Positions 26,317 to 35,014 of a DNA stretch of 64,000 bases are shown here, piece after piece (within the stretch, counting starts at the first letter, position 1; each line of letters starts with the position of its first letter). The notes beneath the pieces were generated by a model, which worked only from the letters and a program-made list of their open reading frames with translations, did not search any database and was not told the DNA's origin. The position numbers were made by a program, and so were the translations under genes. Source of the stretch: Planctomycetales bacterium ZRK34 (GTDB taxonomy: Bacteria > Planctomycetota > Phycisphaerae > Phycisphaerales > Zrk34); contig CP050848.1 in NCBI GenBank assembly GCA_014873095.1, positions 1,488,001 to 1,552,000 of the forward strand, given 5' to 3'.

Positions 26317-27615
26317 AAACGGCCTCAACTCATATACCCGCGGCTTGGGCTGGGCGAGTTCGTAGATTTTCGCCTCGTATTCATCCGCCAGATCGGTGAG
26401 CTTTTTCGCCTCGGCCTTGAAGTTTTCCATCCAGGCGGCGTCGGGCTCACCGTTTCGGCGCTGGCCCTTGAGCCGGCTGTACAGATTCCGCAAGGGATGA
26501 ATCGCCTTGTCGTTGCGTTCCTTGTTGAGCATGGCCACGGCCAGGGCCTGCTGATACTGCGGCGTTTTCTTGTTGCTCTGAAGTTCGACCTTCGAGCCCA
26601 GGGCCAGGTTCGAGTAGGCGCCGACGACCTGCCCGTCGATGCTCAACTGATATTTCCCGGGGGCCAGGCCCGCCACGGTCAATCGCTCGTTAGACATCTT
26701 GTGACCGGCGTGGGTCAGGGTGAATCCGAGTTCGGTTTCCTCCGGCAAGACCCACGGCAGCGACTTCGCCGTGAAGGTGAACTTCACATGCGATGGGTCG
26801 CCCGAGACATCGGCGATCTCGCCGTCGGCGCTGTCGATCTTCCACTGGTCGCCGCGGCGGACCGCCTTGACGGCCGACACCTTGCGATTGCCGTGCGACG
26901 TTTCAAGTAGCGTGAACGCCATGATGGCGTGCCCGGGCGGGCCGGGGTGAACCGCATCGGGCACCAGCGTGTAGTGCGGATCGCTCTTGCGACCGGCGAC
27001 GGTGAACTCGTTCAGCGGGCTGTACACATCGATCACGCCGCGGCCCCGGTCCATCGCCGCCTGCTGCAGCCATGCCCCGTAGTACGCCATGACCATGTTG
27101 TATACCGCTGCGCCGGCCGGGTCTTTGGGGTGCTTCCACTGCCCGGGCTTACGATCGTGATAGGCCACGATGTCGTACATCGTCGGCTTCATCGGAATGA
27201 TCGTCGCGCCGAGCGCTTCGAGCTTATCCATGATCGTGTTCATGTCGCGTTTGTATTGCTCGAAGATGTCGTTGTCCCATTGCTGGTAGCGCCCGTCGTT
27301 CATGCCCAGCAGGATCGTCACCCAGGCCGGCTTCTGTTCCGTCACGTCACTGTCGAATCGCCGCAGCGCATCGGCGGCCACATCCCCGCTGACGCCGGCG
27401 TTGTAGAAGTGAAGCTTCATCGCCGGGTAGCGCGTGTAGAAGTAGTCTTCGATGTACTGGGTGTAGAAACACTGGTGCGTGATGCTGTCGCCGAGGAAGA
27501 CGATCGTGTCGCCGGCCTTGGGGTCGAAGCGATCATTGACCACCACCGGTTCCTGCGCCCGGATCGCCCCGGCCAGGCACGCCACCATCGCCAGCATCAT
27601 CAGCACGTTGCGCAT
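26278..27615 (-). CDS. Secreted SGNH/GDSL hydrolase
   Basis: 445 aa from ATG 27615 with signal peptide MRNVLMMLAMVACLAGAIRA. All four SGNH blocks are seen: FLGDSITH (nucleophile Ser), AGVSGDVAADAL (Gly), LLGMNDGRY (Asn) and PDAVHPGPPGHAIMAF (catalytic Asp and His). After the catalytic domain (to about residue 235) there is a beta-rich region and a charged helical C-terminus. Likely an esterase removing acetyl or similar groups from polysaccharides, as for many planctomycete homologues; the substrate is not shown. The final residues (ENRKPEKQENRK) come from an inverted repeat (26242-26316), which suggests the original C-terminus was altered. Confidence 0.88.
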   Translation of the reverse strand: MRNVLMMLAMVACLAGAIRAQEPVVVNDRFDPKAGDTIVFLGDSITHQCFYTQYIEDYFYTRYPAMKLHFYNAGVSGDVAADALRRFDSDVTEQKPAWVTILLGMNDGRYQQWDNDIFEQYKRDMNTIMDKLEALGATIIPMKPTMYDIVAYHDRKPGQWKHPKDPAGAAVYNMVMAYYGAWLQQAAMDRGRGVIDVYSPLNEFTVAGRKSDPHYTLVPDAVHPGPPGHAIMAFTLLETSHGNRKVSAVKAVRRGDQWKIDSADGEIADVSGDPSHVKFTFTAKSLPWVLPEETELGFTLTHAGHKMSNERLTVAGLAPGKYQLSIDGQVVGAYSNLALGSKVELQSNKKTPQYQQALAVAMLNKERNDKAIHPLRNLYSRLKGQRRNGEPDAAWMENFKAEAKKLTDLADEYEAKIYELAQPKPRVYELRPFENRKPEKQENRK

Positions 27616-27693
27616 CGCTCGGACTCCATCATGGTTCAAAAGGTTCAGAGGAACTTACTCACCATACAACTGCGCGGCCGAAGGTGCGATTGC

Positions 27694-27728
27694 ACAAAAA
27701 AAGCCCCGGCTCAATTGAACCGGGGCTC
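27694..27728 (-). terminator. Terminator downstream of tRNA-Tyr
   Basis: Read on the minus strand, AGCCCCG and CGGGGCT pair across an 11-nt loop and are followed by a run of T. It begins just after the tRNA 3' end. Confidence 0.85.
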
Positions 27729-27735
27729 GCGGAAG

Positions 27736-27818
27736 TGGGCGGTGTTGGATTCGAACCAACGTAGGCTAACGCCAACGGGTTTACAGCCCGTCCCATTTGG
27801 CCGCTCTGGCAACCGCCC
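27736..27818 (-). tRNA. tRNA-Tyr (GTA anticodon)
   Basis: 83 nt on the minus strand. The acceptor arm is GGGCGGT pairing with ACCGCCC plus discriminator A. The anticodon stem ACGGG/CCCGT encloses the loop CTGTAAA, giving anticodon GTA. A long variable arm (class II), as expected for bacterial tRNA-Tyr, and the T arm GGTTCGAATCC are visible. CCA is not encoded. A terminator follows. Confidence 0.95.
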
Positions 27819-28008
27819 ATGGGACTCACCGGGGGTGAGCCACGTATTTTACCCAACCAATCGCCGACATCAACCCGGCCCCCAAACCCCCTGTCATCAG
27901 ATATTGATCGCAGTAAAATCAATAGCCGCAGTCTGACAGACTGCGATCCGCGACCTGCCTGGTCGCGACTATTTGGCCCTGCCGCCTTCTGTCTTTATCA
28001 TCTGCCCC

Positions 28009-29550
28009 ATGACCTACCTGACCGTCGCCATCATGGTCGATACCGTCGAGACCGCCATCGCCCAGGCGGCCATCGCCGCCGAGCGCGGGGCTGATCTCGT
28101 CGAATTCCGCATCGATCGACTGCCCCAGGCCGCCGAGCAGGTCGGCGAGCTGGTGAGCCGCAGCCCGCTGCCATGCATCGTGACCTGTCGACCCGACTGG
28201 GAAGGCGGCGAGTACGATGGCGAAGAAGCCGACCGCCAGGCGATCATCGCCGCCGCGCTCGACGCCCAGCCGGCGTATCTCGATCTCGAAGTCGCCGCTT
28301 ACCGGGTCGACCCCGCGTGGCGTCAGATCATCGACAATCGGCGCGAAACCAGCGTGATCCTGTCATCGCACGATTTTCAAACCCGCCCGGCGGACCTGCT
28401 GCGACGGATCAGCGCCATGGCCGAGGTCGAAGCGTGCCACGTGGTCAAACTCGCGTGGCGCGCCCGCAGCCTGCGCGACAATCTCGAAGCCTTCGAGTTG
28501 CTCGGCGCTCCGCCCAAACGGATGATCGCCCTGTGCATGGGTGAGCCCGGCCAACCCTCGCGCGTGCTGGCGAAGAAGTTCGGCGCGCTGCTCACCTTCG
28601 CCGGCCTCGAAGACGACACCGTCACCGCCCCTGGCCAAGTCGGTGTGCAAACCCTCAAGCAGCTCTACCGCTGGGATGCGATCGATCGCGACACGCAGGT
28701 GTTCGGCGTCGTCGGATTCCCCGTCGGCCACTCGTTGAGCCCGCACATCATGAACGCCGGTTTCACCGAGACCGGCCACAACGGCGTCTACCTCCCCCTG
28801 CCCATCCCCGACGACTACGTCCACTTCAAAGCCACCGTCGGCAGCTGGCTCGACTTCGCACCGCTGGACTTCCGCGGCGCCTCGGTGACCATTCCCCACA
28901 AGCACAACCTGCTGAAGTTCGCCGCCGAACGCAACGGAGAGATCGAACCGCTCGCTCAGCAGATCGGAGCCGCCAACACGCTGACGGTCCGCGACGACGG
29001 TTCGATTTTCGTCTCCAACACCGATTACGCCGCTGTGCTCGATTCGGTCTGCGCCGCGATGGGCATCGAGCGAGAATCGCTCGCCGGCAAACGTGTCGCC
29101 ATCCTCGGCGCCGGTGGAGCCGCCCGCGCCGCGGCGGCTGGTTTCGCCCACTATGGCGCGCGCGTGACCGTCTACAACCGAACCCTCGCCAAGGCGGAGA
29201 AACTCGCGGGCGCCTTCGAAAACGTCACCGCTGCCCCGCTCGAAGCGATTCAGCAGGCCGAAGCCGACATCCTCGTCAACTGCACCCCGATCGGTATGCA
29301 CCCGAACACCGACGCCACCCCCCTGCCCGACTGGCCCGATTCGCTCGGTAAAAACACCATCGTGTTCGACACGATCTACAACCCGATGCAGACGAAGCTG
29401 CTGGCCGATGCCGCCGCCCGCGGCTGCGTGACCATCACCGGCGTCGAAATGTTCGTCCGCCAGGCCGCCGCCCAGTTCCAACAGTGGACCGGCCAACCCG
29501 CCCCGACCCAAACCTTCGAGCAGGTCATCCGCGAGCGCTTGAACGTGTGA
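28009..29550 (+). CDS. aroDE: Fused 3-dehydroquinate dehydratase (type I) and shikimate dehydrogenase
   Basis: 513 aa from ATG 28009 (MTYLTVAIMVDTVETAI). Residues 1-225 are type I AroD: GADLVEFRIDRL, the active His in SSHDFQTRP (H121), and the Schiff-base Lys in CHVVKLAW (K147). Residues about 230-510 are AroE: GFPVGHSLSPHIMNAGF binds shikimate, VTIPHK holds the catalytic Lys, NTDYAAV follows, GAGGAARAAAAG is the nucleotide loop, and YNRT marks NADP preference. The protein catalyses steps 3 and 4 of the shikimate pathway in the cytoplasm. The fusion is known from plants and chlamydiae. Chorismate synthase is encoded at 51422. The gene is followed after 10 nt by a perfect 27-bp hairpin. Confidence 0.95.
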   Translation: MTYLTVAIMVDTVETAIAQAAIAAERGADLVEFRIDRLPQAAEQVGELVSRSPLPCIVTCRPDWEGGEYDGEEADRQAIIAAALDAQPAYLDLEVAAYRVDPAWRQIIDNRRETSVILSSHDFQTRPADLLRRISAMAEVEACHVVKLAWRARSLRDNLEAFELLGAPPKRMIALCMGEPGQPSRVLAKKFGALLTFAGLEDDTVTAPGQVGVQTLKQLYRWDAIDRDTQVFGVVGFPVGHSLSPHIMNAGFTETGHNGVYLPLPIPDDYVHFKATVGSWLDFAPLDFRGASVTIPHKHNLLKFAAERNGEIEPLAQQIGAANTLTVRDDGSIFVSNTDYAAVLDSVCAAMGIERESLAGKRVAILGAGGAARAAAAGFAHYGARVTVYNRTLAKAEKLAGAFENVTAAPLEAIQQAEADILVNCTPIGMHPNTDATPLPDWPDSLGKNTIVFDTIYNPMQTKLLADAAARGCVTITGVEMFVRQAAAQFQQWTGQPAPTQTFEQVIRERLNV

Positions 29551-29560
29551 ACAAACCCGA

Positions 29561-29624
29561 CGTTTAGCCGCGACCCGCAGGGGAGCGCGACGCCAAACGC
29601 TCCCCTGCGGGTCGCGGCTAAACG
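29561..29624. repeat. REP-type element, subfamily 2: perfect 27-bp inverted repeat
   Basis: The arms 29561-29587 and 29598-29624 are perfect complements around a 10-nt loop. The outer ends read CGTTTAGCCGCGAC and GTCGCGGCTAAACG. It sits exactly between the convergent aroDE gene (stop 29550) and the gene at 29627, so it may also stop transcription from both sides. Half-elements of the same subfamily occur at 52556, 61404 and 62429. Confidence 0.9.
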
Positions 29625-29626
29625 AT

Positions 29627-30445
29627 CTATGGCCCGATCACATCATCGACCGCCTGCTTCATTTCACCGGCGAAGTCGACCTTGTACGTTTCGTTGGGCA
29701 CGCCCGCGTCGTCGGCTTCCTGCTTGATGCCGGCAACAAAATCACGCAGCTCATCGACAGGCACATCGTGCCGGAGTCGGCGTTCGCCGGGGTTTTCCGG
29801 GTCCGGCTCGCTGATCTTTTTCCAGTGGGGCTCAAGCTGGGCCTCGGTGATTTTGCCCTCGGTGTAGCCACGCAACACGCGCCGAAGCTGCAGCGAAGCG
29901 TCCTGCTGCTCGGCCTCGGTCAGATCCGAACCGTAAATCTGCGAGGCTTCAACGCCCCACACGACCAACGCCCCGGCGAAGGGGCCGTCCGCGAGATTGG
30001 CGAATATCTGGTTGATCTGCTCTTCGGTGATGCGCTCAGCCTTGTAGCCTTCGGCGACGCGATCGATCTGCTCCAGGATGCCGGTCTTCTGATCGGCCGG
30101 CAGATTAAGATGACCGACCGCGTCGGTGGCGGCTCCCTGCACGGCAGTCGTGATCGACTTTTTATCGAAGATGTCGATGCGGCCTTCGCGCAGATCGTCA
30201 GCAAAGCGATCGGCGATGGCGACGAAGGCCCGCTTCTGATCGTCGGGCAGGGCTGAGTCGTTGATCTCGGTGACGACCTGGGCGTGCACCTCGGTTGAAA
30301 TGAACTCGACGATCTTCTTCTTGACGTACATCATGCCGATGATGCCGAGAATCGCCAGCACGGCGACCACGCCCAGGCATCCGATCAGCATCTTGTTGGG
30401 CCCGCGCCGCTCGGTGACAGGCTCCAGTTCCATCGGCTCGATCAT
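29627..30445 (-). CDS. Membrane-anchored protein of unknown function
   Basis: 272 aa from ATG 30445. A short cytoplasmic N-terminus is followed by one membrane helix (LIGCLGVVAVLAILGIIGMM). The remaining 230 residues form a helical, acidic exposed domain (ALPDDQKRAFVAIADRFADD, NLPADQKTGILEQIDRVAEG, ITEEQINQIFANLADGPFAG). Two segments resemble each other around DQK, so an internal helical repeat is possible. I do not recognise the family. It is divergent from the NamZ fusion gene, with 62 nt between starts, so a shared promoter region is likely. Confidence 0.75.
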   Translation of the reverse strand: MIEPMELEPVTERRGPNKMLIGCLGVVAVLAILGIIGMMYVKKKIVEFISTEVHAQVVTEINDSALPDDQKRAFVAIADRFADDLREGRIDIFDKKSITTAVQGAATDAVGHLNLPADQKTGILEQIDRVAEGYKAERITEEQINQIFANLADGPFAGALVVWGVEASQIYGSDLTEAEQQDASLQLRRVLRGYTEGKITEAQLEPHWKKISEPDPENPGERRLRHDVPVDELRDFVAGIKQEADDAGVPNETYKVDFAGEMKQAVDDVIGP

Positions 30446-30507
30446 GTCTTGACTCCGGGCGGTGATTGGCGACCGGCCCATCATAACCGATCCGCTACAA
30501 TGCTCGC

Positions 30508-32757
30508 ATGAAACTTCGCTGGATCGTGTTGGCAGTGTGCGTGTGTGCGGCGGTCGGTCGGGGCATTCGAGCCGACGTGCCGTATCCGATGTATGTTCAG
30601 CAGGCCGAGGCGGCGATCGACAAAGCGATCCGGCGCGGCCACATTCCCGGGGCTGTGCTGGTCATGGGCAATGCCGACGGCGTGACCTACCGCAAGGCGT
30701 TCGGTCACCGCACGCTCCGCCCGAAGCGCACGCCGATGACGCCCGATACGGTCTTCGATGCCGCCTCGCTGACCAAACCGCTGGCGACGGCCATCTGCGT
30801 GATGAAACTCATCGAGCAGAACAAGCTCGCGCTGACCGACCCGGTCGCCAAGTACCTGCCTGCCTTCGGCACGGTCGGCAAGCAGACGGTCACCATCGAG
30901 CAACTGCTGCTTCACCGCAGCGGGCTCGAACCCGCCAACAGCATCGACGCCTACGCCAACGGCCACGAAGCCGCCCTGCAGAACATCTACAACCTCCAAC
31001 TCGAATACGAGCCCGGCGAGCGCTTCGTCTACAGCGATCTCGGCTACATCGTGCTCGGCGAGCTCGTGGCCAAAGTCTCCGGCAAGCCGCTGAACGTGTT
31101 CGCACACGATGCGATCTATCAGCCGCTGGGCATGAACGACACCACCTTCAATCCCCCCGCCGACTGGCGTGACCGCATCGCCCCGACGACGTTCACCGGC
31201 CGCGTGCACGACCCCCGCGCCGCGGCGCTCGGGGGTGTGGCCGGCCATGCCGGGGTGTTCACCACCGCTGACGACATCGCCCGCTATTGCCGCATGATCA
31301 TCGGCGGCGGCGAACTCGACGGCCGCCGCATCCTCAGCGAGTTGACGGTCGATCTGATGATCGAGCCGCGCTGCGGGGCGGATCGGCGCAACTGCCGCGC
31401 GCTCGGATTCGACGTTGACACGGGGTATTCCTCGGCGCGCGGCCGCCGGTTCACGCCCGGCGTCACCTTCGGGCACACCGGTTTCACCGGCACGATGTTC
31501 TGGATCGACCCGGTGAACAAGTGCTACGTGGTCATGCTGACCAACCGCCTGCACGCCGGGGATGATTCGACGGTGCCGCTGTACCGGGCGGTGTCGACCG
31601 CCGCGGCCAAAGCCATGCTCGGCCCGCTGCGCGTGTGGAACGGCATCGACGTGCTGGCACACGACGATTTCAAACCGCTCACCGGCCAGCGCGTCGGGCT
31701 CATCACCAATCACACCGGCATCGACCGGCACGGCTGGCGCACGATCGACCTGATGCAGTCGTCGAAGAGTGTCAATCTCGTGGCCCTGTTCAGCCCCGAG
31801 CACGGACTCTTCGGCGCGGTCGACGAAAAGGTCGGCCACAGCGTCGACCCGAAGACCGGCCTCAAGGTGTTCAGCCTTTATGGTGAGACGCGCCGGCCGA
31901 CGCCGCAGATGCTCGAAGGTATCGACACGCTGGTGTTCGACATCCAGGACATCGGCACGCGCTTCTACACGTACATCGCCACGATGGCGTATGCCATGGA
32001 GGCGGCCGGCAAGGCGGGGGTGAAATTCGTCGTGCTGGATCGGCCCAACCCGATCGCCCCGCTGGGCGCGACCGGGCCGCTCGCCGATGTCGATCGGCTC
32101 GGGTTCACCGCTGCCGAGCCGATCCCGGTCACGCACGGCATGACCGTCGGCGAACTCGCCCGCATGTTCAAACATGAATACGGGTGCGACTGCGAACTGC
32201 TGGTCGTGCCGATGGGTGACTGGCGACGCGATCTGTGGTTCGACGAGACCGCCCTGCCGTGGATCAATCCCTCGCCGAACATGCGCAACCCGACGCAAGC
32301 GGCGCTGTACCCGGCGATCGGGTTGATCGAGTCGACGAATCTGTCGGTCGGACGCGGTACGGATGAACCCTTCGAGCGTTTCGGCGCCCCATGGATCGAG
32401 TCACGCCAACTCGCGGTGGCCCTGAATGAATCCGACCTGCCGGGGCTGCGGTTTGTGCCGATCGCGTTCGTGCCCGAGTCGTCGAAATTCGCCGGCGAAA
32501 CCTGCCAGGGTGTGCACATCATCGTGACCGATCGCGAAGCACTACAGCCGGTTGAAAGCGGACTGACCATCGCGCGGGTGTTGCGTGATCTGTACGGCGA
32601 GAAATTCGACGCCGCCCGCGTGTTGAACCTGCTGGCTAGCGCCGAGGCGCAGACCGCATGGCAGACGACCGGCGACCCGTCGAAACTCAGCGACACATGG
32701 TCAGCCTCGCTGGAGGCGTTTGGCAAGCGCCGCGCGCCGTACCTGATTTATCGTTAG
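30508..32757 (+). CDS. Secreted fusion of beta-lactamase-fold hydrolase and NamZ-type exo-muramidase (DUF1343)
   Basis: 749 aa with signal peptide MKLRWIVLAVCVCAAVGRGI. Residues about 30-365 are a serine hydrolase of the class C beta-lactamase/AmiE type, with SLTK (S87, K90), a YSD motif in ERFVYSDLGYIVLG and HTGFTGT near the end. Residues about 371-749 are DUF1343: VGLITNHTGIDRHGWRTIDL, ALFSPEHGLFGAVDE, LVFDIQDIGTRFYTYI, VVLDRPNPIAP, FVPIAFVPESSKFAGETCQG. In Bacillus subtilis separate AmiE (YbbE) and NamZ (YbbC) help degrade cell-wall muropeptides; NamZ removes terminal MurNAc. The fusion suggests peptidoglycan recycling or scavenging in the periplasm. It is monocistronic. Confidence 0.9.
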   Translation: MKLRWIVLAVCVCAAVGRGIRADVPYPMYVQQAEAAIDKAIRRGHIPGAVLVMGNADGVTYRKAFGHRTLRPKRTPMTPDTVFDAASLTKPLATAICVMKLIEQNKLALTDPVAKYLPAFGTVGKQTVTIEQLLLHRSGLEPANSIDAYANGHEAALQNIYNLQLEYEPGERFVYSDLGYIVLGELVAKVSGKPLNVFAHDAIYQPLGMNDTTFNPPADWRDRIAPTTFTGRVHDPRAAALGGVAGHAGVFTTADDIARYCRMIIGGGELDGRRILSELTVDLMIEPRCGADRRNCRALGFDVDTGYSSARGRRFTPGVTFGHTGFTGTMFWIDPVNKCYVVMLTNRLHAGDDSTVPLYRAVSTAAAKAMLGPLRVWNGIDVLAHDDFKPLTGQRVGLITNHTGIDRHGWRTIDLMQSSKSVNLVALFSPEHGLFGAVDEKVGHSVDPKTGLKVFSLYGETRRPTPQMLEGIDTLVFDIQDIGTRFYTYIATMAYAMEAAGKAGVKFVVLDRPNPIAPLGATGPLADVDRLGFTAAEPIPVTHGMTVGELARMFKHEYGCDCELLVVPMGDWRRDLWFDETALPWINPSPNMRNPTQAALYPAIGLIESTNLSVGRGTDEPFERFGAPWIESRQLAVALNESDLPGLRFVPIAFVPESSKFAGETCQGVHIIVTDREALQPVESGLTIARVLRDLYGEKFDAARVLNLLASAEAQTAWQTTGDPSKLSDTWSASLEAFGKRRAPYLIYR

Positions 32758-33120
32758 ACCAGTACACAACTTTTGATGGCCATATGGTTTTCACCACTGC
32801 GACGCATTGCGTCACGGCTTTTGCATCATGAAGAACCCCGGGGCGTTCGGCCACAACCGGTTGCCGCCTGTGGCACAGCCGCCCCCGGCTGTGCGGAAGA
32901 TATCGACCGCACCACCGAGGCATCTACCCCGCACTTGATGCTCAAATCGTTTCGCGATTCACATGACATCCCGCCAACTCCCACTGACGAACAACATGCC
33001 GCGCACGCCCCACCGCGACATGCTGCCATATACTAACGCATACTGACACACCACTTGCTCACAACCACTTTCCGCCCATCCAAAAACCCTCTTGTCGCGC
33101 CACAAATCGCACCAACTCAA

Positions 33121-33174
33121 AAAGATCAAATATATGATATATAATATTTTTCATATATCATATATTTGATCTTT
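33121..33174. repeat. Perfect 22-bp AT-rich inverted repeat
   Basis: The arms 33121-33142 (starting AAAGATCAAATATATGATAT) and 33153-33174 are exact complements with a 10-nt loop, AATATTTTTC. This is strikingly AT-rich in a GC-rich genome. Possible roles are a protein-binding site, an origin-like or site-specific element, or a small mobile palindrome. Confidence 0.85.
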
Positions 33175-33225
33175 GTGTGAGTGGGCGGACCAGAACACTT
33201 TACGGCATTCATGACCGTGTGATAG

Positions 33226-33263
33226 CCGCAAGCGGAAGCTTGCGGTCCGCGGGCTTCCGCCCG
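33226..33263. repeat. Two adjacent GC-rich hairpins
   Basis: CCGCAAGC/GCTTGCGG around GGAA (33226-33245) and CGGGC/GCCCG around TTCC (33250-33263) stand next to each other. They may act as terminators or REP-like units; no T run follows on either strand. Confidence 0.65.
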
Positions 33264-33447
33264 TGGCGATGAAAGAAAACATGGCCAACGATCTTGCAAC
33301 ACGCTCCCAGGCGAGTTTTGATTGGTTACATTCTTTGTGTGGTTGTTGTGCGGCGGTGGCGCCTTGCCTGCCATTGCGTTGTGTCACACCGGCGGGCAAA
33401 ACGTCAGGGCCATTTGCCGCCCGCCATCCGCGAAACGGGGCGACCGG

Positions 33448-34914
33448 TTACTGCCCGACCAGATGCTTGCCCGCGCGGGTCGCCGCCTCGGCTGAGTTGT
33501 AGAACGTGACCAGGTCGGCTCGGATCAACTTCGCTTCGGCGGCGTCGATCGGCCAGTAATGTAGACCGCGCCTGGAAGCGACAAACTTCGCGGCTTCCGG
33601 CGGCTGAACAACGCCGACCCAACTGAACGCCGGGGGTTGATCCGGCGCCGCAGCTTTCGGCGGTTCGGCGCCGACTTCGCGCAAGCCGTACGTCAGCGGC
33701 GCCGACGGGTAAAACTCCGCCAGATTGCGCGCCTGTCCCGAGTGGCGGCTGACCAACACAGCCGACGACGCCGCGATGAGCACCGCCAGAATGCCGATCA
33801 GGGTCACGAGCACCCGGCGGCGCCGACCTTCATGCTGGAAGATGCGCGTGGCCGGCGGCTCGGACTCGGCTTCCAGCGGCGCCCGTATGATCGTCGACCC
33901 CATGGCGAACGACCCCGAGGCGTCGGGGCGCAACTCGATCACCTCCGCGCGCAACAGCGAGGCGACATCCGCTGCCGACGGGCGATCGGCGGGTTCTTTG
34001 GCCAGCATGCGCCGGACGAGATTCGACAGCGTCGCCGGCGTGTCGGGTATCACATCGCGCAGGTCCGGCGGGGGCGAGTGCAGGTGATGCTGGCAGATTT
34101 CCGAGATCGTCGATCCGGTGAACGGCGAACGGCCGGTCAGACCGTAGTAGAGCGTCGCGCCGAGACTGTAGATATCGATGGCGGATGTCGGCGGTTTCTG
34201 GCGGATGACCTCGGGGGCCATGTAGCGCGGCGTGCCGACGGATTTGTTGGTGAAGTCGAACGGGTCGTTGGGGTCTTCGTAGCGGACGAGACCGAAGTCG
34301 GATATTTTACAACGGCCGTCGCGGGTGATCATGAGGTTGTTGGGCTTGATATCGCGATGAATGATGCCGCGCTGATGGGCGACGGCCAGGGCCAGCGCCG
34401 CATCGGCGATCAGCGGACAGACGCGCGCCACCGACATCGCCCCGCCGGCTTTGACCAGGTCACGCAGCGTGCCGCCTTCGACCATCTCCATCGCGATGTA
34501 CCACCAGCCGGCGTGCTCGTTGATCTCGTAAACGCGCACGATGTTGGGGTGTTCGATCGCCGCCGCCGCACGGGCCTCGCGCAGAAACTGCTCCACGGCA
34601 TGTTCCTGGTCGATGCCGACGACGCGCTTGCGCAGAATCTTCAACGCCACGATCCGTCGCAGATTCACATCCATCGCCTGCACCACGCGACCCATCGCCC
34701 CTTCGCCCAGCAGGCAAAGCAGCTTGAACCGCCCCATCCGTTTGCCGATCCACGCCGGCTGATTCGACGGCGACGGCGCGGCGGCCGGTGGCTCGGCGTC
34801 GAGCTGCACGGTGTCCTCCGGCGTCAGCGAGTCCGACGTCAGCGACGCATGAAATGACTCGTCGTCGACGAGGCCGAGCAGTTCGTTGGGCGAGTTGGCG
34901 GATGATTCAGCCAT
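33448..34914 (-). CDS. Transmembrane Ser/Thr protein kinase (Hanks type)
   Basis: 488 aa. The kinase domain (residues about 62-325) has the glycine loop GEGAMGRV, the ATP Lys in ALKIL (K92), catalytic HRDIKPNN (186-193), metal-binding DFG (206-208), the activation segment GTPRYMAPE and DIYSLGATLYYGLTG. A 55-residue acidic Ser/Pro-rich leader precedes it. One membrane helix (VLVTLIGILAVLIAASSAVL, about 368-387) leads to an outside domain of about 100 residues. Its end (FVASRRGLHYWPIDAAEAKL, then IRADLVTFYNSAEAATRAGK) resembles the short metal-binding 'sunset'/Ada-like fold FVASKxGxxYHxxxC, but its Cys residues are missing. Signal and targets are unknown. It is monocistronic. Confidence 0.93.
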   Translation of the reverse strand: MAESSANSPNELLGLVDDESFHASLTSDSLTPEDTVQLDAEPPAAAPSPSNQPAWIGKRMGRFKLLCLLGEGAMGRVVQAMDVNLRRIVALKILRKRVVGIDQEHAVEQFLREARAAAAIEHPNIVRVYEINEHAGWWYIAMEMVEGGTLRDLVKAGGAMSVARVCPLIADAALALAVAHQRGIIHRDIKPNNLMITRDGRCKISDFGLVRYEDPNDPFDFTNKSVGTPRYMAPEVIRQKPPTSAIDIYSLGATLYYGLTGRSPFTGSTISEICQHHLHSPPPDLRDVIPDTPATLSNLVRRMLAKEPADRPSAADVASLLRAEVIELRPDASGSFAMGSTIIRAPLEAESEPPATRIFQHEGRRRRVLVTLIGILAVLIAASSAVLVSRHSGQARNLAEFYPSAPLTYGLREVGAEPPKAAAPDQPPAFSWVGVVQPPEAAKFVASRRGLHYWPIDAAEAKLIRADLVTFYNSAEAATRAGKHLVGQ

Positions 34915-34927
34915 GTGGACGCTCTGA

Positions 34928-35003
34928 GTTCAAGGTTCAAAGTTTAAAGTTCAAAGAAGAAAACCTGCCGCCGCCTTTGAACATTGAACTTGAAACTTTG
35001 AAC
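34928..35003. repeat. Imperfect inverted repeat of GTTCAAAG words
   Basis: Arms of about 29 nt (34928-34956 and 34975-35003), made of GTTCAAAG-like words, match at roughly 23 of 29 positions. It fills most of the gap between the kinase gene and the gene at 35015. Confidence 0.6.
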
Positions 35004-35014
35004 GTTGATCCTCC

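Larger units (their letters stand above)
32758..33447. other. 690-nt gene-free region with palindromes
   Basis: No convincing gene. Short frames here lack family similarity or ribosome sites. The stretch has lower GC than its surroundings and holds an AT-rich perfect palindrome (33121-33174) and two GC-rich hairpins (33226-33263). It separates the NamZ fusion gene from the convergent kinase gene. Confidence 0.6.

Noticed and set aside
30481-32298. Minus-strand frame of 605 codons opposite the NamZ fusion gene
   Set aside because: Antisense of a gene with clear active-site motifs and a signal peptide; no ribosome site and no domain.
33126-33374. Small minus-strand frame of 82 codons crossing the AT-rich palindrome
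   Set aside because: Its N-terminal part and tail are encoded by repeats and palindromic DNA. No ribosome site or similarity.
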